Source of the DNA: Porticoccaceae bacterium
Lineage (GTDB): Bacteria > Pseudomonadota > Gammaproteobacteria > Pseudomonadales > Porticoccaceae
Reading direction: 5' to 3'
Assembly (NCBI GenBank): GCA_023255165.1
Contig: JALRJD010000191.1
Span: forward strand, 1 to 5,806
Length of the DNA: 5,806 nt
Shown here: piece after piece, positions 1 through 5,683 of the stretch
How the letters are laid out: the number at the start of each line of letters is the position of its first letter
How positions within the stretch are numbered: position 1 is the first letter of the stretch
Notes under the pieces: model-generated
Seen by the model: only the letters and a program-made list of their open reading frames with translations
Database searches by the model: none
What the model was told of the DNA's origin: nothing
Program-made: the position numbers and the translations under genes

Positions 1-239
1 ATACCGGTTTCGTTAATGCTGAAATTAGGTACCAATTCTGAGAGACCTTGCAGGTCGACAATACCGGCACTGGACATTTTTTCCGCGGTGACCGCGGCAA
101 CCGATACAGGAACATCCTGGAGTGATTCAGCGCGCTGCTGCGCGGTAACGATAACCTCTTCCAACATCGCAGCGTTAACCGCAACGGTACTGGCAGAGAT
201 AGCGATAGCTAAAAGTGATTTATTCATTAACTTATTCAT
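1..239 (-). CDS. TonB-dependent outer-membrane receptor, N-terminal part (runs off the left edge)
   Basis: The 79 visible codons begin MNKLMNKSLLAIAISAS, a basic N-terminus and hydrophobic core typical of a Sec signal peptide, with likely cleavage near residues 23-24 (VNA-A). The mature protein then starts with a TonB-box-like EEVIVTAQ (residues 27-34), followed by QRAESLQDVPVSVAAV and a PNFSINETG stretch, the usual opening of the plug domain in proteobacterial receptors. Such proteins are outer-membrane beta-barrels that import substrates using energy from TonB-ExbB-ExbD. The barrel lies outside the window, so the ligand cannot be guessed. The start at 239 is supported by a strong GAGGGGG ribosome binding site at 244-250, four bases away; a second in-frame ATG at 227 is less likely. 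The gene follows the acyl-CoA dehydrogenase on the same strand after a 207-base spacer, so it probably has its own promoter. Confidence 0.9.
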   Translation of the reverse strand, partial: MNKLMNKSLLAIAISASTVAVNAAMLEEVIVTAQQRAESLQDVPVSVAAVTAEKMSSAGIVDLQGLSELVPNFSINETG

Positions 240-286
240 ATTTCCCCCTCGGAAATCTTTGACATAGAGTTGATGTGACTTATGTA

Positions 287-358
287 CTGCTATTTGTCCT
301 GCTATTTGTCCTGTTATTTGCCCTGTTAATTGTGCTGCTATTTGTACTGCTTGTGTGC
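287..358. repeat. 12-bp degenerate tandem repeat, about six copies
   Basis: Six consecutive 12-base units can be read on the plus strand: CTGCTATTTGTC (287-298), an identical copy (299-310), then CTGTTATTTGCC, CTGTTAATTGTG, CTGCTATTTGTA and a decayed CTGCTTGTGTGC (347-358). The two copies nearest the receptor gene are identical and divergence increases away from it. The array lies in the upstream region of the minus-strand receptor gene, 48 bases before its start codon, so it is placed in its promoter or 5' leader. Its role is unknown; slipped-strand change of copy number could alter promoter spacing or leader length. Confidence 0.85.
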
Positions 359-446
359 CCTGTGCACCCCCTTTTCGCCGACTATACGCTCCGCAATAGA
401 GCAATTACTTCAATGTTTAGCCGATTTTGTGAATCAGCTCAAAACT

Positions 447-2225
447 CTAGCTGTGCGCGAAGTCAGCTGGTTGAAGCGCATCAAAGATTGCCGCACCGGA
501 GACCAGCGCCTGCAGATAACCAGAGTTGCGTGGCAGAATCTGAGTTGAGAAAAATTCCGCGGTAACAATTTTCTGGTTGTAGAAACGATCTGTCTCGCCG
601 CTGTCGAGTCGCTGCTGGGCTGCCGCGGCCAATTTGACCAACAGCCAGTAAGAAACCGCGCCACCATACAGCATCAGGAAGTTGTATGCGATGGCCGGTG
701 ACTCTTCACTGTGGCCAAGCACATAGTCCAGCGCCTCGCGGCACTGTTCAACGGCCTGTTGCAGCCGCACGCCTAGTGTTGCAACTGTGCCCTGAGCACC
801 ACTGACCTGCTCCGCCGTGGCCGCCATATCGGCCAGCAGGCGCTGCACAACCTGACCGCCGTCGCGAAGACATTTGCGGCCAATAAAGTCGAGAGCCTGA
901 ATACCATTGGTGCCTTCGTAGATTGGCAGGATGCGGGCATCGCGCATATGTTGCGCCGCGCCAGTCTCTTCAATAAAGCCCATACCGCCGTGAACCTGAA
1001 CCCCGAGAGAAGTACTCTCCATGGCCATTTCGGTGCACCAGCCCTTCACCAGAGGTGTTAGCACTTCCACCAGCTGTGCATTCTGTTCGCGCACAGTGGC
1101 ATCCGGGTGATGAGAGCTGCGATCCTCCGCGGCAATGGCGTAATAGGACATGGCCCGACCAGCTTCGGTGAGGGCGCGCATCTGCATCAGCATGCGCTTG
1201 ACATCCGGGTGGTGAATAATCGCCGCGCGACCTTCAACCCCTGGCGCCCTGCCCTGCAGTCGATCCTGAGCATAGCCAACCGCCTGCTGATAGGCGCGTT
1301 CGCCCACCGCAACACCCTGATGGCCAACTGACAGGCGAGCATTGTTCATCATGCTGAACATGCACTGCAGACCTTTGTTCTCTTCGCCCACCAGATAACC
1401 CACCGCGCCGCCATTATCGCCAAATGCCAGCGTGCAGGTTGGGCTCGAGTGAATGCCCAGCTTGTGCTCAACACCCACGGCTTTGACATCGTTGCGCTCG
1501 CCGAGGCTGCCATCAGCATTGACCAGAAACTTGGGTACCAGAAACAGCGAGATGCCCTGATTGCCCTCGGGAGCATCCGGGCGGCGCGCCAGCACCAGGT
1601 GGATAATATTGTCGGCGCAACTGTGATCGCCCCAGGTGATATAAATTTTTTGTCCGCTTATCAGGTAGTGATCGCCATTGAAGACCGCTTTGGTTTTAAC
1701 CGCTGACAGGTCGGTGCCCGCCTGCGGCTCGGTCAGGTTCATAGTGCCCGACCAGACACCGGAAATCAGATTGCCGAGATAGGTCTGTTTTTGCTCATCG
1801 CTGCCATACAGGCCGAGCGCATGAACCACCCCGCGGGTTAGCATTGGCAACAGACTAAAGCCAACATTGGCTGACTGCAGCATTTCCTGAACCGCAAGAT
1901 CCACCACGCTGGGGAACCCGGCGCCGCCGTAACGGCTGTCGCCATTCAGGCAACACCAACCGGCTTCAACCATCTGTCGGTAGATCGGGTCGAGACCCGG
2001 TGAGGTAACCACTTCGCCATCCTTCAACACTGCCGGGTGCTTGTCACCCTCGGGGTTGGTTGGCGCAACAATCTCTTCAAAAAATTTCGCCGCTTCGGGC
2101 AACACCGAATCAACCATATCGCGGCTCGCCTCTTCAAAGCCGGGCAGGCTGCTGAGGTCCGAGTAATTGATAATTTCATCAAAGATAAAAGACAGTTCCT
2201 TCTGGGGTACTTTGTAGATGCTCAC
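447..2225 (-). CDS. Acyl-CoA dehydrogenase, long form (DmdC/FadE5-like)
   Basis: This is a 592-residue flavoprotein that should oxidise an acyl-CoA to the 2-enoyl-CoA using FAD and pass electrons to electron-transfer flavoprotein. The domain order fits the long, roughly 600-residue subgroup: a short N-terminal segment (2-33, MSIYKVPQKELSFIFDE), the helical N domain (about 38-157), the beta middle domain with MNLTEPQAGTDLSAVKT (162-178), and the helical C domain with VHGGMGFIEET (411-421) and ILPIYEGTNGIQ (432-443). A further C-terminal helical domain (about 466-590) is not found in short-chain enzymes. Glu437 in YEGTNG is the expected catalytic base. The start is GTG, preceded by AAAGGA nine bases upstream. 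Relatives include methylmercaptopropionyl-CoA dehydrogenase DmdC, fatty-acyl and phenylacyl enzymes, so the substrate is not decided. It is transcribed divergently from the phosphorylase operon. Confidence 0.95.
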   Translation of the reverse strand: MSIYKVPQKELSFIFDEIINYSDLSSLPGFEEASRDMVDSVLPEAAKFFEEIVAPTNPEGDKHPAVLKDGEVVTSPGLDPIYRQMVEAGWCCLNGDSRYGGAGFPSVVDLAVQEMLQSANVGFSLLPMLTRGVVHALGLYGSDEQKQTYLGNLISGVWSGTMNLTEPQAGTDLSAVKTKAVFNGDHYLISGQKIYITWGDHSCADNIIHLVLARRPDAPEGNQGISLFLVPKFLVNADGSLGERNDVKAVGVEHKLGIHSSPTCTLAFGDNGGAVGYLVGEENKGLQCMFSMMNNARLSVGHQGVAVGERAYQQAVGYAQDRLQGRAPGVEGRAAIIHHPDVKRMLMQMRALTEAGRAMSYYAIAAEDRSSHHPDATVREQNAQLVEVLTPLVKGWCTEMAMESTSLGVQVHGGMGFIEETGAAQHMRDARILPIYEGTNGIQALDFIGRKCLRDGGQVVQRLLADMAATAEQVSGAQGTVATLGVRLQQAVEQCREALDYVLGHSEESPAIAYNFLMLYGGAVSYWLLVKLAAAAQQRLDSGETDRFYNQKIVTAEFFSTQILPRNSGYLQALVSGAAIFDALQPADFAHS

Positions 2226-2267
2226 CTTGTGGGTTCCTTTAATTTAATGGGGTTAAACGGGGTCGGC

Positions 2268-2289
2268 GCCATGATCGGCATGGCTTTTT
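2268..2289 (+). terminator. Terminator-like hairpin in the acyl-CoA dehydrogenase leader
   Basis: GCCATG and CATGGC form a six-base-pair stem around the loop ATCGG, followed directly by TTTTT, the layout of an intrinsic terminator reading on the plus strand. No plus-strand gene ends here: the element lies 43 bases upstream of the minus-strand dehydrogenase start. It could stop antisense transcription, or act only as a hairpin in the dehydrogenase 5' leader. The stem is short, so the call is tentative. Confidence 0.35.
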
Positions 2290-2331
2290 GAGGGGGCACT
2301 TTAGGAGTAACCACGCGTACCTGTAAACCCC

Positions 2332-2337
2332 TATAGA
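2332..2337 (+). promoter_or_regulatory. Candidate -10 element for the phosphorylase operon
   Basis: TATAGA matches four of six positions of the sigma-70 -10 consensus and sits just before the palindrome at 2339-2350. No convincing -35 hexamer is present at the right distance (the best is TAACCA, near 2308). Transcription from here would give a leader of about 33 bases before the ATG at 2377. It is the weaker of the two divergent promoter candidates. Confidence 0.25.
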
Positions 2338-2338
2338 T

Positions 2339-2350
2339 GACCATATGGTC
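2339..2350. promoter_or_regulatory. Palindromic operator candidate GACCATATGGTC
   Basis: This is a perfect 12-base inverted repeat. Imperfect ATAGA/TCTAT arms lie just outside it, with three extra bases on the left. It falls between the plus-strand -10 candidate and the minus-strand -10 candidate, near the expected start points of both transcripts. That is the position expected for a repressor controlling both divergent units. TetR-family regulators often bind such dyads beside acyl-CoA dehydrogenase genes, but no regulator gene is visible here, so its owner is unknown. Confidence 0.45.
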
Positions 2351-2377
2351 TATGCTCAAGAACAATATCACTGTCAA
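2349..2377 (-). promoter_or_regulatory. Candidate sigma-70 promoter for the acyl-CoA dehydrogenase gene
   Basis: On the minus strand a perfect TTGACA -35 box (2377-2372) is followed after exactly 17 bases by CATAGA (2354-2349), a three-of-six -10 box. The start point would be near 2341-2343, inside the palindrome, giving a leader of about 117 bases. The -35 box shares one base with the annotated ATG of the phosphorylase gene at 2377. Confidence 0.45.
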
Positions 2378-3237
2378 TGGACATCGCCATGTTGGGGATT
2401 ATCGGTGGCTCCGGCCTGTATCAGCTCGAAGGACTCAAGATCGACACCGAGCGCAATCTGGTGACACCCTTTGGCAAACCCTCGGCGGCGATTAGCATCG
2501 GCCATTACGCCGGGCAGCAAGTCTTATTCCTCGCCCGCCATGGCAGCCAACATCAGCTGCTGCCCCACGAAATCAACTACCGCGCCAATATCTACGCGCT
2601 CAAGTCGCTCGGCGCGCGACGACTGCTCTCATTTTCCGCGGCGGGGAGTCTGCGCGAGCAGATCAAACCCGGCGATCTGGCTCTGGTTGAACAATATTTT
2701 GACCACACCAGAGGGCGCCGCAAACAGAGCTTTTTTGGCGATGGCATCGCCGCCCATATCGCCACTGCCAATCCGGTCTGTGCGGCACTGAATGCTGATA
2801 TCGCCAAGGCCGCAGCTGCCATTGATCAGCCATTGCACCAACACAAAACCTACGCCTGCGTCGAGGGCCCACGACTCGGAACCCGTGCCGAAAGTCTGTT
2901 TTTGCGCGACGCCGCCAACTGCGATCTGGTCGGTATGACCAACCTGCCCGAAGCCTTTTTGGCCCGCGAGGCGCAGATCGCTTACAGCTCGCTGTGCCTG
3001 ATAACCGACTACGATTGCTGGATGGACGACCCCGCCCGGCATGTCAGTGTCGAGGCTTTCTTTCAGGTTTATGGCGCCACCCTGCAGCGGGCCATCGCTG
3101 TGCTGCAACCGCTGCTATCGGAACCCTTCACCAAGACTCCCGCCAGCATCAGAGAAGCTCTCAACAGCGCCATGCTAACACCAGCTGAACAGCTCAACGA
3201 TGCACAGCGGCAATGGTTTGAGGTATTGACCCAATAG
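2377..3237 (+). CDS. mtnP: 5'-methylthioadenosine phosphorylase family protein
   Basis: This 286-residue cytoplasmic enzyme should cleave methylthioadenosine, or another 5'-substituted adenosine, with phosphate to give adenine and the 5-substituted ribose 1-phosphate. Visible family motifs are GIIGGSGLY (7-15, phosphate-site Ser12), LARHG (52-56), HEINYRAN (64-71), SAAGS (87-91), EGPRLGTRAES (163-173), VGMTNLPEAFLAREA (185-199) and TDYDCW (210-215). The Asp pair 211/213 in DYDCW is what adenine-specific MTAPs keep; methylthioinosine phosphorylases such as that of Pseudomonas lose it, so adenosine-type substrates are favoured. A tail of about 38 residues follows the core. The start is either ATG 2377 or ATG 2389 (giving MLGIIGGSG, the more usual family start); neither has a clear ribosome binding site. 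It is the first gene of a three-gene operon with two transferases, and may serve that pathway rather than, or as well as, methionine salvage. Confidence 0.88.
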   Translation: MDIAMLGIIGGSGLYQLEGLKIDTERNLVTPFGKPSAAISIGHYAGQQVLFLARHGSQHQLLPHEINYRANIYALKSLGARRLLSFSAAGSLREQIKPGDLALVEQYFDHTRGRRKQSFFGDGIAAHIATANPVCAALNADIAKAAAAIDQPLHQHKTYACVEGPRLGTRAESLFLRDAANCDLVGMTNLPEAFLAREAQIAYSSLCLITDYDCWMDDPARHVSVEAFFQVYGATLQRAIAVLQPLLSEPFTKTPASIREALNSAMLTPAEQLNDAQRQWFEVLTQ

Positions 3238-3255
3238 GAAACAGATAGCAAAACA

Positions 3256-3966
3256 ATGACTGCGATAACCCAATCTGATCTGGCCGATCTGTCGATTATT
3301 ATTCCCCTCGCCGCAAATGAAACCGAGCAACATCAACTGCTCGCCGATCTGCGCGCGGTCCGCTGGCTGCAAGCCGAGATTCTGTTAAGCCCCGCAACTA
3401 TCTCTATAACCACCCCCGCGACCACCCCCACAACAAACCCAGGCAGCAATCGCGGTGCCGACCTCAATGCCAGCGCCAGAACGGCACAGGGTCGCTGGCT
3501 GTGGTTCTTGCATGCGGATAGTCGTGTGACCGCCGCCAACCTCTGCGCATTGGCGAGCAGCCTGAAGCAGCATCCCGATGCATTGCACTATTTTGACTTG
3601 TCTTTTGTTGAAGAGATTTGTTTAAGACGCCGACTGCGAATCAATGCGCTGGGCGCTAATTTGCGTTCGCGGTTGTTGTCACTGCCCTTTGGGGATCAGG
3701 GCCTGTGTATTTCCCGGGAACAATTTCTGCGCCTGGGTGGCTTCCCGGAAAACTGCGCCTACGGCGACGATTTGCTGTTTGTCTGGCGCGCGCACCAGGC
3801 CGCAATTCCACTGCGACGCATTACCTCGCCGCTGCTAACCAGTGGCCGTAAATATCAACAACAGGGCTGGCTGCGACTGACCATGCTCTATCAATGGCGC
3901 TGGCTGCGGCTGTCGGTGCCGGAACTTTATCGGCTGCTATTGCAGCGTTGGCGGCAATCGCGATGA
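3256..3966 (+). CDS. Family-2 glycosyltransferase, TIGR04283-like (rSAM/selenodomain-associated transferase 2)
   Basis: This 236-residue protein resembles the GT-A-fold transferases found with arsenosugar-type clusters. It opens with LSIIIPLAANET (12-23). It continues with NRGADLNASARTAQG (65-79) and the DXD-equivalent WFLHADSRV (83-91). Next come NLRSRLLSLPFGDQGLCISREQFLRLGGFPE (135-165, GDQG at 146-149) and the acidic GDD (170-172). It ends in a Trp/Arg/Leu-rich amphipathic tail that could rest on the inner membrane. The odd part is residues 41-64: the usual VVDGGSxDxT nucleotide-binding segment is replaced by a Thr/Pro-rich stretch (EILLSPATISITTPATTPTT). Activity may be altered or lost, although the rest is well kept. 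The gene begins 18 bases after the phosphorylase stop and overlaps the next gene by ATGA. The nearest purine-rich motif, AGGA, is 16 bases from the ATG, so initiation may rely on coupling. Confidence 0.85.
   Translation: MTAITQSDLADLSIIIPLAANETEQHQLLADLRAVRWLQAEILLSPATISITTPATTPTTNPGSNRGADLNASARTAQGRWLWFLHADSRVTAANLCALASSLKQHPDALHYFDLSFVEEICLRRRLRINALGANLRSRLLSLPFGDQGLCISREQFLRLGGFPENCAYGDDLLFVWRAHQAAIPLRRITSPLLTSGRKYQQQGWLRLTMLYQWRWLRLSVPELYRLLLQRWRQSR
3409..3429. repeat. Short 12-base-period direct repeat coding for the Thr/Pro linker
   Basis: ACCACCCCC occurs at 3409-3417 and again at 3421-3429, one period of 12 bases, within a C/A-rich run from about 3390 to 3440. It encodes the low-complexity Thr/Pro part of the glycosyltransferase that replaces its normal DGGSxD motif. 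Local slippage or duplication is a possible origin. Confidence 0.6.
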
Positions 3967-4625
3967 GCTCGACCGCAATCGCCATCTTTGCTAAAACGCC
4001 AGGCTATTCGCCGGTGAAAACCCGCCTGGCTAAAACCATCGGCCGAGCAGCGGCGGAAACCATTTACAGGCTCTGTGTCGGGGCGCTGGAACAGAGCGTA
4101 CGTGCGGTTGATGTGGCGGCTTACTGGGTGATTCCAGAGGCGGCGGCGATGGACCACAGTCTTTGGCAGGGGCTGCCGGTAATCTGCAGCGCAAATTACA
4201 AAGATAATAATCTCGGCCGGCAGCAAGCGGCTATTTACCAGACTCTGCTTGCCCATTATGACCAGGCCATTATGATTGGCGCCGACGCGCCACAACTGTC
4301 CCCCGCACTATTGCAACGCAGCATCGACGCACTGCAGAAACATCAGTTTGTGGTTGGCCCGGCGCGGGATGGCGGCTATTACCTGTTTGCCGGCAGACAG
4401 TTTTTAAACCAGGGTTTCTGGACCAACCTGCCCTATAGCAGCCCCGATACCTGTAAAAGATTGCTGGCGGCACTGCCCGAGAAGCCCTATTTACTTGAGA
4501 GCCTGACTGATCTGGATCGCGAGGAAGATCTACCACAGCTGCGGCGCGAGTTGCTGGCATTGCCTTCTTGTTCAGAACAGCAGCACAAAATTCTTAACTG
4601 GCTCGAGAACTATTTCAGTCAATAA
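3963..4625 (+). CDS. CofC-like nucleotidyl/glycosyl transferase, TIGR04282-like (rSAM/selenodomain-associated transferase 1)
   Basis: This 220-residue protein of the DUF2064 type has a GT-A/nucleotidyltransferase fold. Motifs: IAIFAKTPGYSPVKTRLA (6-23), matching the FAKxPxxGxVKTRLA substrate loop of the family; IMIGADAPQLSP (103-114), the metal-site GxDxP; VVGPARDGGYYLF (130-142); PYSSPDT (157-163); and LTDLDREEDL (181-190). It is thought to transfer a nucleotide or sugar group in the pathway that also uses the upstream transferase. The start chosen is ATG 3963, whose ATGA overlaps the TGA stop of the preceding gene and places the N-terminus right at the family motif. An upstream ATG at 3894 would add an Ala-rich tail lying inside the preceding gene and is not favoured. 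Translation is probably coupled. It converges on the radical SAM gene, with 18 bases between the stops. Confidence 0.9.
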   Translation: MSSTAIAIFAKTPGYSPVKTRLAKTIGRAAAETIYRLCVGALEQSVRAVDVAAYWVIPEAAAMDHSLWQGLPVICSANYKDNNLGRQQAAIYQTLLAHYDQAIMIGADAPQLSPALLQRSIDALQKHQFVVGPARDGGYYLFAGRQFLNQGFWTNLPYSSPDTCKRLLAALPEKPYLLESLTDLDREEDLPQLRRELLALPSCSEQQHKILNWLENYFSQ

Positions 4626-4643
4626 ATGGCACTGACTCAGCCG

Positions 4644-5606
4644 TCACGCCACTGAACAACTGCCACCACCCAATACACAAAAACTGGCGCAGTGCGGATG
4701 GTTAAGCGGCACGGTCTTCGCTGCGTCGATCAGGCTGTGGCCAAGATTGAACTGCTGGTTATAGGCGAGCAAGGTACAGGCCATGACCGAGGGTTGCGGG
4801 TCGCCTTTCGGCCACACCACCATGCGCGACGAGGCACACATAATGCTGTCCGGGTCGACATTGAGAATCTGCCAGCACTGCTCGGTGATCTCGGGCAAGT
4901 CAGGGTCTGCAGTGATTTCCGGAAACAGCACCAGACGCTTGGCATTAAAGGCATCAACCGCAATATGGTGCTGTTTAAACAGTCGGGCATAACCCTGACG
5001 CAAGGTCTGCTCGTCGTCGCCCCAACGTTTGCGGCCGGCAATATCAATGCTGAAGCCGTTTTCAGACAACCAGCACAGTCCTTCAAGCACCGCCGACCAG
5101 CTCTTTGGCCCACGCTCTTGCTGGTGCAGCTCTTCGCGACAATGGTCCAGCGAAACGCGCAGAGTCAGTTGATCGCCATAACGTTTCTGTAGTGCCAGCA
5201 GTCCGGTTTGGCGCTTGAGCATTGGCCGCATGCCATTGGTCAGTACCAACAGGCGAAAACCGCGGCGCAATATAGCCGCCATAATGGCGATAATATCGGG
5301 GTTTAAAAAAGGTTCGCCGCCGGTCAGGCCAATCTCTTCGGTGCCCAACTGGTGCAGCTGAATTTCATTGAGAAACTGCTGTACCTGACTGAGCTTGATA
5401 AAGTCGAGGCGGTCATTGGTTGGCGAGGATTCGATATAGCAGTGTTGGCAGGCGAGATTGCACAGCGTGCCCGTATTAAACCAGAGAGTTTTCAGCTGCT
5501 TGAGTTTGATGCAGGCTCGGGGCGAGCCATCGGCGGTAACTAGCGGGTCAGTAAATTTTTCTGGCAGTTGATCCTGGGTTAAATGCTTTGCATTGATGCT
5601 ATCCAT
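4644..5606 (-). CDS. Radical SAM protein with Cys-rich C-terminus (ArsS-like architecture)
   Basis: This 320-residue protein carries a radical SAM core. The cluster motif is CNLACQHC (C49, C53, C56), and the SAM-binding motif is TGGEP (95-99). The segments LLVLTNGM (119-126) and LRVSLDH (149-155) match later strands of the barrel. Such enzymes reduce S-adenosylmethionine to a 5'-deoxyadenosyl radical. The C-terminal part has five further Cys: C257 and C277 (MCASSRMVVW...MAC), then C306, C310 and C317 (HCASFCVLGGGSCSVA). They could bind a second iron-sulfur cluster and recall the C-terminal layout of ArsS/TIGR04167, although the N-terminus is different. Start: ATG 5606 with GGAG seven bases upstream. 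It is on the opposite strand to the two transferases but convergent with them, and probably co-transcribed with the membrane-protein gene 77 bases upstream. The substrate is inferred only from context; a peptide-modifying or other anabolic role is possible. Confidence 0.85.
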   Translation of the reverse strand: MDSINAKHLTQDQLPEKFTDPLVTADGSPRACIKLKQLKTLWFNTGTLCNLACQHCYIESSPTNDRLDFIKLSQVQQFLNEIQLHQLGTEEIGLTGGEPFLNPDIIAIMAAILRRGFRLLVLTNGMRPMLKRQTGLLALQKRYGDQLTLRVSLDHCREELHQQERGPKSWSAVLEGLCWLSENGFSIDIAGRKRWGDDEQTLRQGYARLFKQHHIAVDAFNAKRLVLFPEITADPDLPEITEQCWQILNVDPDSIMCASSRMVVWPKGDPQPSVMACTLLAYNQQFNLGHSLIDAAKTVPLNHPHCASFCVLGGGSCSVA

Positions 5607-5646
5607 AGCCAGTCTCCACAGTGTTTGGCTTTTTAAGAATAGCCCA

Positions 5647-5674
5647 TCACCAAACGCTCACCACTAAACGCTCA
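5647..5674. repeat. 14-bp tandem direct repeat upstream of the radical SAM gene
   Basis: Two adjacent units match at 12 of 14 positions; on the minus strand they read TGAGCGTTTAGTGG (5674-5661) and TGAGCGTTTGGTGA (5660-5647). They lie in the 77-base spacer between the upstream stop and the radical SAM start, about 40 bases before the start codon. This could be a regulator binding site with direct half-sites. The first unit also falls within an 11-codon open frame (MSDERLVVSVW) starting at 5681. Confidence 0.5.
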
Positions 5675-5683
5675 TCAGACATA

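Noticed and set aside
275..565. Plus-strand open frame encoding a hydrophobic LLFV-repeat peptide
   Set aside because: It has a GTG start without a ribosome binding site; the hydrophobic part is just the 12-bp repeat read in frame, and the rest is antisense to the end of the acyl-CoA dehydrogenase.
447..2225. Firm assignment of the dehydrogenase as DMSP-pathway DmdC
   Set aside because: The architecture fits, but the same long form includes fatty-acyl and aromatic acyl-CoA enzymes, and no dmdB/dmdD or DMSP genes are in the window.
2629..3108. Long minus-strand open frame of 159 codons inside the phosphorylase gene
   Set aside because: It is antisense to a well-conserved coding region, has no recognisable motif, and fits a GC-biased shadow frame.
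3894..3962. Extended N-terminus for the CofC-like transferase from ATG 3894
   Set aside because: It adds an Ala-rich segment inside the preceding gene; the ATGA overlap at 3963 places the start right at the conserved family motif.
4615..4635. Hairpin TCAGT...ACTGA between the convergent genes as a shared terminator
   Set aside because: The stem is only five base pairs, with an 11-base loop and no T-tract on either strand.
4578..4646. The TGA ending the radical SAM gene as a possible selenocysteine codon, given the selenodomain association of its neighbours
   Set aside because: Read-through would add only about 22 residues with no family resemblance, overlapping the convergent gene. The downstream TCAGT/ACTGA hairpin lacks the features of a bacterial SECIS loop, and the protein already ends with a plausible Cys motif.
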